Source of the DNA: Pseudomonas bharatica CSV86
GTDB taxonomy: Bacteria > Pseudomonadota > Gammaproteobacteria > Pseudomonadales > Pseudomonadaceae
Direction: 5' to 3'
Assembly: GCF_000319305.2 (NCBI RefSeq)
Contig: NZ_AMWJ02000001.1
Coordinates: 1,364,001-1,428,000, forward strand
Length of the DNA stretch: 64,000 bases
Below the pieces are notes generated by a model. The model did no database searches. It worked only from the letters and a program-made list of their open reading frames with translations, and had not been told where the DNA came from. The position numbers and the translations under genes were made by a program. Each line of letters opens with the position of its first letter. Positions within the stretch are counted from its first letter, which is position 1. Shown here piece by piece: positions 35,367-42,796 of the stretch.

Positions 35367-35795
35367 TTACGCGGCCCGCTCAACCCACGCATGATCGCTC
35401 CACTCGAAGACTGCGGATTCGTCAGCCTTCGCGTCTGGCTCGACGACCACCGGCCCGAAGCGGACCTGAACAGAGGCGCAGTAACAGGCGCGCATCGCTA
35501 CATCCGCCGGCCCGGGCACAGCCTCCAGGCCCTTCTTCTCCCAGTTGGCGACCGTCTGCACATCGACGCGCAGCAGGGCTGCCAGTTCGCTCTGGACCAG
35601 GCCCTGCTCCTTTCTCAGGAAGCGAAACTGATGCCCGGACATCGGCGTGGTCTGGCCGAGAATGTCTACTGCAATGGCCCGGTGCAGGCCATCGATGTCT
35701 TCGATGACCACACCACCCCCATACGAGGTTTCCACCATCTTGTAGCCATTCTTCAGGAAGATCCCGTTCAGGCCGCAGCCGGTATATTCGTACAT
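35367..35795 (-). CDS. HTH antitoxin (XRE type, MqsA-like layout)
   Basis: A 142-residue protein with an N-terminal segment YEYTGCGLNGIFLKNGYK, a central linker, and an HTH domain near residues 50-90 (SGHQFRFLRKEQGLVQSE, then LAALLRVDVQTVANWEK). The HTH is of the kind used by HigA/MqsA antitoxins. The start at 35795 lies 1 nt beyond the stop codon of the upstream DUF4258 gene, so translation is coupled. It likely neutralises that toxin and represses the operon through the palindrome at 36119-36137. Confidence 0.8.
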   Translation of the reverse strand: MYEYTGCGLNGIFLKNGYKMVETSYGGGVVIEDIDGLHRAIAVDILGQTTPMSGHQFRFLRKEQGLVQSELAALLRVDVQTVANWEKKGLEAVPGPADVAMRACYCASVQVRFGPVVVEPDAKADESAVFEWSDHAWVERAA

Positions 35796-35796
35796 C

Positions 35797-36111
35797 TCAA
35801 ATCTCCCAGACGGTAATGGCGAAAAGCTCGCCAGGGATTGCGACCGGCTTTACAGCCGCTACGACGCAGACGATATCCCGTGGCGCCGGTTCGCTCATGC
35901 GGAACTCGAAGCTCTGGTGTCCTGCGTTGTAGAACGGTCCGCGGACGATGGATCCACGACGCAGGCAGGACAGTACCTCGACCGTCGACACCCCGCGCTG
36001 CTCCATTCGCTGCAGGCAATGCCCCGTGAACACGACCCTGGCCGAATCCCTGGCCAATGCGTGAACGAATTCCTCGAGCTGTTGCTTCGTCCATAAAGGC
36101 TGACGGCTCAT
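35797..36111 (-). CDS. DUF4258 toxin of a toxin-antitoxin pair
   Basis: A 104-residue protein of the DUF4258 family, which is structurally near RelE/MqsR-type RNase toxins. The features are VVFTGHCLQRMEQRGVST, then EVLSCLRRGSIV, and a final beta strand IPGELFAITVWEI. The early H-x-x-R-x-x-x-R-G pattern is conserved in the family. It is first in the operon (toxin before antitoxin, as in mqsRA and higBA). The ribosome site (AGGT) is part of the operator palindrome, so repressor binding and translation signals overlap in position. Confidence 0.8.
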   Translation of the reverse strand: MSRQPLWTKQQLEEFVHALARDSARVVFTGHCLQRMEQRGVSTVEVLSCLRRGSIVRGPFYNAGHQSFEFRMSEPAPRDIVCVVAAVKPVAIPGELFAITVWEI

Positions 36112-36118
36112 TTCGGTT

Positions 36119-36137
36119 ACCTATAATTTTTATAGGT
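36119..36137. promoter_or_regulatory. Operator palindrome of the toxin-antitoxin operon
   Basis: ACCTATAATTTTTATAGGT is a perfect palindrome (8-nt arms, 3-nt centre) 7 bp upstream of the DUF4258 start. The wider sequence is GTTACCT...AGGTTAC. The half site AACCT/AGGTT recalls operators of MqsA-type antitoxins. It probably overlaps the promoter. Confidence 0.75.
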
Positions 36138-36380
36138 TACTCTATGGTAATGCGCAACCTGGGTTCGTCAATTGGTAGCTGATTGATGGCCAATGTTCTT
36201 CGCAGAAGGGATGAGCATCGACCGCCGACGAGACTCAGGCGAAACGATTTCCCTGGGCAAGCGCTGTGCTGGATCAAAAAGTAACCAGGGACCGGGCGGC
36301 CTGTGTTGAGTTTTCCTTGTCTGCCGCCACGCGCTTTTTGAAGTCGCTGATTCTTTTGCAGATTTTCTTCAATCTTGCAG
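36138..36380. other. Intergenic stretch between the TA operon and tRNA-Val copy 2
   Basis: About 240 bp. I see no supported gene here. The long minus-strand ORF that crosses it is an artefact of the antisense tRNA. It should hold the minus-strand TA promoter near 36140-36180. Confidence 0.5.
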
Positions 36381-36408
36381 TTGACAGCCTCAGCCAAGTG
36401 CGTAGAAT
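36381..36408 (+). promoter_or_regulatory. Sigma-70 promoter of second tRNA-Val
   Basis: TTGACA at 36381-36386 and TAGAAT at 36403-36408 with a 16-bp spacer, the same geometry as at copy 1. The bases from about CGTAGAATGCCGCC onward are almost identical between the copies. Confidence 0.85.
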
Positions 36409-36421
36409 GCCGCCCCACAGC

Positions 36422-36498
36422 AGGCACATAGCTCAGTTGGTTAGAGCACCACCTTGACATGGTGGGGGTCGTTGGTTCGAGTCCAATTGTGCCTACCA
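36422..36498 (+). tRNA. tRNA-Val (GAC), copy 2
   Basis: Identical over all 77 nt to copy 1 at 35196-35272, with anticodon GAC and encoded CCA. The near-identical flanks show a segmental duplication rather than two old genes. Confidence 0.97.
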
Positions 36499-36529
36499 AA
36501 CATCACCGCTCCTGTTGGCGGTACAGCGA

Positions 36530-36557
36530 AAAGGGCGATCCGAAAGGGTCGCCCTTT
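36530..36557 (+). terminator. Terminator of tRNA-Val copy 2
   Basis: AAAGGGCGATCC-GAAA-GGGTCGCCCTTT followed by TTGCTTTT. It differs from the copy 1 terminator by one base in the loop. Confidence 0.9.
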
Positions 36558-36643
36558 TTGCTTTTCGCGTTTCGGACGCGACGCGAATCGTCGTCGGCCA
36601 TTTCGATAATCTGTCTGACGAAGCGTGAAGCAAGGAGAGAAGG

Positions 36644-37411
36644 ATGACGGGGTTCGACCTGCGAATACTGCGCGACGCACGCCATGTACTGGTTTTTACC
36701 GGCGCCGGCGTTTCGGCGCGCAGTGGCATTCCGACCTTTCGCGATGCCTTGGGCGGCTTGTGGAGCCGCTACGACCCGGCCAGCCTAGCCACCGCCGACG
36801 CCTTTCGCCAGGATCCGGCGCTGGTCTGGGGCTGGTATCAATGGCGGCGGGCCCAGGTGTTGGCCGCCAGGCCCAATCCGGCGCATCTTGCAATCGCCGA
36901 ACTGGCTCGCCGGGTCCCGCGCCTGACCCTGGTGACCCAGAATGTCGATGACCTGCACGAGCGTGCAGGGTCCCAGGAGGTAATCCATCTGCACGGCAGC
37001 CTGCATGCGCCGCGCTGTTTTGCCTGTGCCCGGGCCTACGCCGGCAGCGATGCCGAGCCGGCACGGGTCGAGGAGGGCGAGCGCATCGAGCCGCCTCGTT
37101 GCCTGCGTTGCAATGGCAGGATCCGTCCCGGCGTGGTCTGGTTCGGCGAGGCATTGCCTGAGCGGCCCTGGCGCGAGGCGCTGGCCGCCGCGAGGGCGTG
37201 CGATCTGCTGCTGGTGGTCGGCACTTCCGGCTTGGTGATGCCTGCTGCGCAGCTTCCCCAGGTGGCCCGACAGAACGGTGCCAAGGTGGTGCATGTCAAT
37301 CTCGACGCGGAGCCGGCGGACGGGGCAACGACCTTCACCCTGGCAGGTGACGCGGCAGAGATCCTGCCGCGCCTGCTTCTGCAAATGGCTGATGATCAGG
37401 CCGGCCCGTAG
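36644..37411 (+). CDS. Sirtuin-type NAD-dependent protein deacylase
   Basis: A 255-residue Sir2 family enzyme starting at ATG 36644 behind AGGAGAGAAGG. Motifs: FTGAGVSARSGIPTFRD (NAD binding), TQNVDDLHERAG, the catalytic His in HLHGSLHAPRC, the zinc Cys pairs CFAC and CLRC, PGVVWFGEALP, and VVGTSGLVMPAAQLP. It would remove acetyl or other acyl groups from lysines; without the Tyr/Arg pair of CobB-type desuccinylases clearly visible, acyl preference is open. It overlaps the convergent WYL gene by 16 bp. Confidence 0.92.
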   Translation: MTGFDLRILRDARHVLVFTGAGVSARSGIPTFRDALGGLWSRYDPASLATADAFRQDPALVWGWYQWRRAQVLAARPNPAHLAIAELARRVPRLTLVTQNVDDLHERAGSQEVIHLHGSLHAPRCFACARAYAGSDAEPARVEEGERIEPPRCLRCNGRIRPGVVWFGEALPERPWREALAAARACDLLLVVGTSGLVMPAAQLPQVARQNGAKVVHVNLDAEPADGATTFTLAGDAAEILPRLLLQMADDQAGP

Positions 37412-38415
37412 GCCGCCGCTGCTCGTTGCAGGGTCCCGGCAATCTGCTGGCGCAGGGCGGGTGGCTCGTGCACCACCAAGGCATCGCCCAGCGACAGGAT
37501 CCACCAGTGCAGTTGCCAGGTATTGGTCACCGTAGCGCTCAGGTGGAAACCGTCCTCGACTTCCTCCAACTGCATGTCGCTGCTCAGTGGCGTTTCGCGG
37601 ATCAGCCGGGCCTGGTGCTCGCTGACCCATGCCTGCAAGCGGATCTTCTCTGGTTTGCCGAACTGCAGGGCATCGCTGTCGAGGTAGGCCTGCAGTTCGA
37701 AGGAATCCAGGCCCCGGCAGGATGAATCGAGCAAGACGGCGTTGCGGAACCGGTGCACGGCGAACTGGCGGACATCGGTATAGGGCTCGGCGGTGGCGAT
37801 CAGGTAGGTGATCAGGCCGCGCTGCACGATTGCCAGTGGATTGAGGGTCAGTTCGCTGAGCTTGTCGTTATGTGCTGAATAATACTGGCACTGCACCTGC
37901 CGTTCGCTGATCAATGCCTGCTGCAGCGGCTCGAGGATTCGTGCCTGGACCTGGGGTGCCTGCAGATTGAAATCCGGCCGCACGCTGGCCACCTTGTCCG
38001 GCCAGCGTGCGGCCGGATTACCGTCGCCCAGGCCCTTGAGCTTGGCCCGGGCGTGTTCGAAGCGTGGTTCCAGCACGCTCAGCATGCTCCCCGGCAAGAG
38101 TGGGCGAACCGCATCCTCGACCAGGGCGAGGCTGACCGCTTCGGTCAGGGTGATGCCTTGCAGTTCCACATTAACGCCCGGCTTCCAGTACCAGCCGAAG
38201 GGCGTACCGCCATCGTTGCATTGCAAGGGAAAGACTACCGAGAGGTCGCGCAGGTCTCGTTCGATACTGCGCCGGCTGATGCTGTAGCCGGCGGCGGTGA
38301 GGCGCGCCAGCAATTCGCTGACGGTGATGCCGGGCGGGCGTTTGGGCAGTTGCTGCAGCAGTTCCCATTGTCGATTGAGGGCGCTGTGGGTCTTGGCGGA
38401 AGGCACCTGGATCAT
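37396..38415 (-). CDS. WYL-domain transcriptional regulator
   Basis: A 339-residue regulator with an N-terminal winged HTH (ITVSELLARLTAAGYSISRR, then SIERDLRDLS) and a WYL-type ligand domain, here with NPLAIVQRGLITYLIATAE and DVRQFAVHRFRNAVLLD, and a C-terminal WCX-like extension (WILSLGDALVVHEP). WYL proteins sense nucleotides or nucleic acids and often control defence or DNA-damage genes. It lies 77 bp downstream of the double AAA+ ATPase on the same strand, so it probably belongs to that operon and may control it. Confidence 0.88.
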   Translation of the reverse strand: MIQVPSAKTHSALNRQWELLQQLPKRPPGITVSELLARLTAAGYSISRRSIERDLRDLSVVFPLQCNDGGTPFGWYWKPGVNVELQGITLTEAVSLALVEDAVRPLLPGSMLSVLEPRFEHARAKLKGLGDGNPAARWPDKVASVRPDFNLQAPQVQARILEPLQQALISERQVQCQYYSAHNDKLSELTLNPLAIVQRGLITYLIATAEPYTDVRQFAVHRFRNAVLLDSSCRGLDSFELQAYLDSDALQFGKPEKIRLQAWVSEHQARLIRETPLSSDMQLEEVEDGFHLSATVTNTWQLHWWILSLGDALVVHEPPALRQQIAGTLQRAAAAYGPA

Positions 38416-38492
38416 CCTTGTGGGGTCGGGGCTGGCCTTTGGCTAGCAATCAAGCGGGCGAGTTTCTGCCGATCCGCAGCCCCTCGCAAGCA

Positions 38493-40589
38493 TTAGTTGG
38501 TCCAGGCGGCGAAGCCGATCGGGCGTTGCCGGGCCGCGGGCTTCAGCTGGCATTCGGCAAGCAGTGCACTGGCCAGCCCGGCGGCGCTGGCAAAGGGTTT
38601 GAAGCGCGCACGGCGGGCGACCAGGGCGAAATCTCCCGGCGTCAGGCAGGTTTCGCTGAGCAGGCCCTGCACGGCGCGGCCACCGGCATCCTTCAGGCCA
38701 AGGGCTTTCAGGTGTGCAGCGAACAGGTTGCGGATCTGCGTCGGGTTCAGATAGCCGAAATGTACCTTGAGATCGAAGCGGCGCAGCGAGGCTTCATCGA
38801 GGTCGGACATCAGGTTGGTCGAGGCGATGAACAGCCCGCTGTAGCTTTCCATTTGCGTGAGCATTTCGTTCACAGCGGTGATTTCCCAACTCTGCCGGGC
38901 CTTGCGTCGGTCCCTGAGAAAACTGTCGACCTCGTCCAGCAGCAACACCGCGTCCTCCTGGCGGGCCCGTTCAAAGGCATCGGCCAGGTTCTTCTCGGTG
39001 CTGCCGACGTAGGGCGAGACCAGGTCGGATACGCGCTTGACCATCAGCGGCTTGCCCAGCTCGCGGGCCAGCCAGTGGCCGAGTGCGGTCTTGCCGGTGC
39101 CCGGTGGCCCGTAGAAACACAGACGGGCCTGGGAGTGGGCCTGCAGGCCGCTGACCAGGCCGTCGAGTGCCAGGTCGGTGTTGATCCACTGTGGCGAATA
39201 GAAGGGCGGCAAGCCTTGCTCGTCGGGCTGCAGCCGCTCGAAACCCTGGGCCTTCAGGGTGCTGTCGACGATGCTGCGAACGGCGTTGTCCAACGGTTTT
39301 CCGGCGCGTTGGGCGAGGCTGCGTCCCACCCGTATCGCCCGCTCCAGCACGGCCGGGGTCATCTGTTCATGGCTGCAAAGGTGCTCGACCAATTCATCGC
39401 CCAGCTTGCCGCCGCTGCATTCACGCAACAGCTTGCGACGTTGCGCCAAAGGCGGATTGGGCACTTCGATGACCAGGTCGAAACGACGGACATGCGCGGC
39501 GTCCATCGCTTCGATGCTGTTGCTCAACCAGAAGCAGGGCAGGGCGTTTTCTTCCAGCATGCGGTTGATCCAGCCCTTCTGCGAGCGGCTGCCGGCTTCG
39601 GGGCTGGCGTGGTGGAAGATGTCCTCGATTTCGTCGAGTACCAGCAGCGCCCTCTGCGAGCGCAGCACGCTGTCGGCCGCCCGCAGCGAGCACAGGCGCT
39701 GACGGGCCTGGACCGGGTCGCCGTGCTTGTCGGTGCAGGCCACCTCGTACAGCACGCAGCCGAGGTTCCTTGAGATCAGCCGGCTCAATTGGGTCTTGCC
39801 GGTGCCGGGAGGGCCGTAGAGCAGGATGTTGACCCCGGGGCGCCGCTGGGCCAGGGACTTTTCCAGATAGCGTTCGGCAATGCCCAGCGAGTGCTTCAGA
39901 TGGCTGTAGTGCTCGGCGTTCAGGTTCCCCGGCGGGCTGGGGCGGAAGGCGTAGGCGAACAGCTCCAGGGGCTGGCCCTGGCTGAAACGCAGCAGGCCGG
40001 GCAGCTCGGTATTGCTGATCGACAGCATCGAACTCAGGGCCATTGCTGCACGGTTGACGGTGCCCAGCTCGAGCAGGCCGCTGCGCATCAGGGTGCTGCT
40101 ACGTGCCAGGCAGGCTTCCACGGTGGGCAGGTCAAGCCCGAGCAGGACCGACAGCACTTTCATGGTCCGATTGATGCCCAGCAGGCTCAGTTGGTCGGTA
40201 GCGTCGCTCAGGGTCGGGTCGCAGAACATCAGTACGCAGAAGCCGAGGATGCGCAACTCGGCCTCGTTCAGCCCCAGCAACCCGGCCAACGCCGCCAGGT
40301 TGTTGCCCAGTCGGTCCGGGTAGGTTGGTTGCGGGTGCTCCGCGTGGAAGGCGCGCGCGTTCCTGCGCAGGGCTGCCAGCACCCGGACCGTATCGAAGGT
40401 GTCGCCCTCGACCCATTTCTGCAGGCCCAGCTCATGGGCCAACTCGTCGTCGTTGAAACCGTGGCGAGTGATGAAGTTGCGGTGTCCGCCCAGTTCCAGC
40501 AGCAGTTGGTAGCTCCATCTCAGGGACAACGGGCAGGTATCGGCGACGCGCAGGCTGGTGCGGCCGAGGGGGCTGAAACAGATCGCCAT
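38493..40589 (-). CDS. Two-domain AAA+ ATPase
   Basis: A 698-residue protein with two AAA+ modules. Domain 1 has Walker A LLYGPPGTGKTQL at about residue 260, Walker B LLVLDEIEDIF and an arginine-containing AHVRRFDLVIEV. Domain 2 has Walker A CFYGPPGTGKTAL at about residue 497, Walker B VLLLDEVDSFL and ASLRRFDLKVHFG. The N-terminal 230 residues are helical and unlike known adaptors to me. The layout recalls CDC48/Vps4-type unfoldases, but no pore-loop family can be named. The neighbours are a WYL regulator downstream and a 72-residue protein upstream. A role in stress or defence is possible. Confidence 0.85.
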   Translation of the reverse strand: MAICFSPLGRTSLRVADTCPLSLRWSYQLLLELGGHRNFITRHGFNDDELAHELGLQKWVEGDTFDTVRVLAALRRNARAFHAEHPQPTYPDRLGNNLAALAGLLGLNEAELRILGFCVLMFCDPTLSDATDQLSLLGINRTMKVLSVLLGLDLPTVEACLARSSTLMRSGLLELGTVNRAAMALSSMLSISNTELPGLLRFSQGQPLELFAYAFRPSPPGNLNAEHYSHLKHSLGIAERYLEKSLAQRRPGVNILLYGPPGTGKTQLSRLISRNLGCVLYEVACTDKHGDPVQARQRLCSLRAADSVLRSQRALLVLDEIEDIFHHASPEAGSRSQKGWINRMLEENALPCFWLSNSIEAMDAAHVRRFDLVIEVPNPPLAQRRKLLRECSGGKLGDELVEHLCSHEQMTPAVLERAIRVGRSLAQRAGKPLDNAVRSIVDSTLKAQGFERLQPDEQGLPPFYSPQWINTDLALDGLVSGLQAHSQARLCFYGPPGTGKTALGHWLARELGKPLMVKRVSDLVSPYVGSTEKNLADAFERARQEDAVLLLDEVDSFLRDRRKARQSWEITAVNEMLTQMESYSGLFIASTNLMSDLDEASLRRFDLKVHFGYLNPTQIRNLFAAHLKALGLKDAGGRAVQGLLSETCLTPGDFALVARRARFKPFASAAGLASALLAECQLKPAARQRPIGFAAWTN

Positions 40590-40750
40590 ATCGACTTCTC
40601 CTGAGGCTGTGGGCGCGCAGGATGGGCCAGGGGATGGTCACAATGTGTCGTCAGGGAGATGGACGGGATGAGGCGGGTTACGGCGGGCGCAGATTGCTTC
40701 TCGGAAGGAAAAGAGGAACGGCCCACGATCGAGCCGCTCGCAAAGGGAAA

Positions 40751-40969
40751 TCAGGGGACGCGGATCAACTCGACGCCACTCTGCACCAGCTCGAAGCGAT
40801 CTTCGCCCAGGTGGTTGACCCGATCGCCGATAGCCAGGCGGTAGGTGGTAATCGGTAACGAGGCGGCACTTCCATCGGCCTGCAGGGTGGCTTCCTGAAA
40901 CTCATGCACGGGATAGATGCGTCCTTCGGCGTCCCTGGCATGAAATTGCCCGACCAGTACTGCTGTCAT
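40751..40969 (-). CDS. Small conserved-type protein, unknown function
   Basis: A 72-residue protein starting at ATG 40969 (MTAVLVGQFHARDAEGR); an AGAGG site lies 12 nt upstream, rather far. It is a compact beta-rich sequence (YPVHEFQEATLQ, TYRLAIGDRVNHLGEDRFEL) ending in VQSGVELIRVP, typical of small Pseudomonas domains of unknown function. An upstream ATG at 41077 is in frame, but its extra part is not protein-like. It precedes the AAA+ gene by 161 bp on the same strand. Confidence 0.65.
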   Translation of the reverse strand: MTAVLVGQFHARDAEGRIYPVHEFQEATLQADGSAASLPITTYRLAIGDRVNHLGEDRFELVQSGVELIRVP

Positions 40970-41119
40970 TTCGGTTATGACCTCTGAAAAAAATGATCTG
41001 CGTGGTTCATAGACCGTACCGGTCCGTAGGAAGTTTTGTAGGACCAGGAAAAAAACCTCCCGCCACTCGTCCATCATCTATAACTGTCTATTCCCTAATT
41101 CACGCAGATGGTGGTGCTC

Positions 41120-41674
41120 ATGAGTCAGGTTTATACGGTTGCGGTGCTGGTCGGCAGCCTGCGCAAGGCGTCCTTGAATCGCAAAGTGGCCCAGGCCCTG
41201 GGTGAGCTTGCGCCGTCGAGCCTGAAGCTTAAGATCGTCGAGATCGGCGAGCTGCCGTTGTACAACGAAGATATCGACGTTGATCCGCCGGCGGCGTACA
41301 AGGCTTTCCGCGAGCAGATCAAGGACACCCAAGGGCTGCTGTTCGTCACCCCGGAGTACAACCGCTCGGTGCCGGGGGCCTTGAAGAACGCCATCGACGT
41401 CGGGTCGCGGCCTTACGGGCAGAGCGTGTTCAGCGGCAAGCCGGGAGCGGTGATCAGCGTGTCGCCGGGGGCGGTGGGCGGGTTCGGTGCCAACCATCAT
41501 CTGCGCCAGTCCCTGGTGTTCCTCGATGTGCCGTGCATGCAGCAACCGGAGGCCTATGTGGGCGGCGCGGGGAGCCTGTTCGACGAGCAGGGGAAACTGT
41601 CGGAGAAGTCGCGGCCGTTCCTGCAGGGGTTCATCGACAGTTATGCCAAGTGGGTGGCCAGACACCAGGGCTGA
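41120..41674 (+). CDS. NADPH-dependent FMN reductase (ChrR/YieF-like)
   Basis: A 184-residue flavodoxin-fold reductase. ATG 41120 (MSQVYTVAVLVGSLRKAS) is preferred; ATG 41108 is in frame. FMN-binding segments are VGSLRKASLNRKVA and TPEYNRSVPGALKNAIDVGSRP. PGAVISVSPGAVGGFGANHHLR also matches the ChrR branch, which reduces quinones and chromate and lowers oxidative stress. Divergent from the 72-residue gene. Confidence 0.92.
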   Translation: MSQVYTVAVLVGSLRKASLNRKVAQALGELAPSSLKLKIVEIGELPLYNEDIDVDPPAAYKAFREQIKDTQGLLFVTPEYNRSVPGALKNAIDVGSRPYGQSVFSGKPGAVISVSPGAVGGFGANHHLRQSLVFLDVPCMQQPEAYVGGAGSLFDEQGKLSEKSRPFLQGFIDSYAKWVARHQG

Positions 41675-41736
41675 GTGTTCGGGGCCGCCAGGCTGGCACT
41701 GCACGCTTGAATCTGGCGTAAGATGCCGGTACCGGC

Positions 41737-42774
41737 ATGACCCAAGGCGAACCCCTGTTGAACACGGCGAAAGACACCATCTCCATGCAATTGGTGCGCG
41801 AAGCACTGCTGCAAAGCTGCCCGCCGGGGGTTGCCACCGCCGAGGTGCTGGGCCGGGTCGATATCGACCCGGCCCGGCTCGATCAGCCCGATGCCCGCGT
41901 CCCGGCCAGCGCCTATGCCCGGCTCTGGCGCTTGCTGGCGCGACGCTGCAACGACGAATTCTTCTGCATGGACCCGCGCGGACTGCGCAGCGGCAGCCTG
42001 GCCTTCATCTGTCGCTCGTCCATGGCCCAGCCCACGGTGGGCGCCGCGCTGGCCTCGGCCCTGGAATTCCTGACCCTGACATTCGAACACCTGCAGCCGG
42101 TGCTGGTGCGCCAGCAGAGCCTGGCCGAGATCGTGATCGGCGAGCCGCAGCAGGAGGCGCGCCGGCCCTTCACCTATTTCACCTTCTGGATGATCGTGCA
42201 CGGCGTGGCCTGCTGGCTGGCCGGGCGGCGCATCCCGATCCTGGCCATCGAGCTGCGCTGCGCCGAACCGGATTTCTGCGATGACTACCGGGTGATGTTC
42301 TCGCAGAACCTGCAGTTTTCGCGACCGCGCACGCGGATGATCTTCGCCGCCGATTGCCTTGACCTGCCGGTCAAGCGCAATGGCGAGGAATTGCAGCGGT
42401 TCCTGGCCCAGGCGCCCGGCAATATCCTGGTCAAGTACCGCGATCCGGACAGCCTGGCGCGGCGCATCAAGGACGACCTGCGCCAGCGCCCGGCTGCGCA
42501 GTGGCCGGAAACCGAAACCCTGGCCCGGCACCTGTGCATCTCCGCCTCGACACTGCGCCGCCGGCTGGCCGAAGAAGGTCAGACCTACCAGGCACTCAAG
42601 GACAGTGTGCGCAAGGAACTGGCGATCGGCTGGCTGGCGCAACCGAACCTGGGCTTTGCCGAGATTGCCGAACGCCTGGGCTTTGCCGATGTGAGCTCTT
42701 TCCACAAGGCCTTCCGCAAGTGGTCCGGGAGCAGTCCCGGGCATTACCGGACGCTGGTACTGGCCAGTTCCTGA
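41737..42774 (+). CDS. AraC family transcriptional regulator
   Basis: A 345-residue regulator with an N-terminal arabinose-binding-type domain (PF12625-like; PASAYARLWRLLARRCND, GPQEARRPFTYF-like stretch) and a C-terminal double HTH: RHLCISASTLRRRLAEEG and ELGFADVSSFHKAFRKWSG-like segment (here RLGFADVSSFHKAFRKWSG). Members of this branch (OruR/ArgR-like) usually control catabolic operons. No adjacent target is evident: upstream is a flavin reductase and downstream a convergent NEL gene. Confidence 0.9.
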   Translation: MTQGEPLLNTAKDTISMQLVREALLQSCPPGVATAEVLGRVDIDPARLDQPDARVPASAYARLWRLLARRCNDEFFCMDPRGLRSGSLAFICRSSMAQPTVGAALASALEFLTLTFEHLQPVLVRQQSLAEIVIGEPQQEARRPFTYFTFWMIVHGVACWLAGRRIPILAIELRCAEPDFCDDYRVMFSQNLQFSRPRTRMIFAADCLDLPVKRNGEELQRFLAQAPGNILVKYRDPDSLARRIKDDLRQRPAAQWPETETLARHLCISASTLRRRLAEEGQTYQALKDSVRKELAIGWLAQPNLGFAEIAERLGFADVSSFHKAFRKWSGSSPGHYRTLVLASS

Positions 42775-42796
42775 AGGGGCCTGCTTCCTTTGGCGA

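Noticed and set aside
36137..36499. Minus-strand ORF beginning MVGTIGLEPTTPTMSRW
   Set aside because: It is the antisense of tRNA-Val copy 2 and its flank, a well-known false gene call at tRNA loci.
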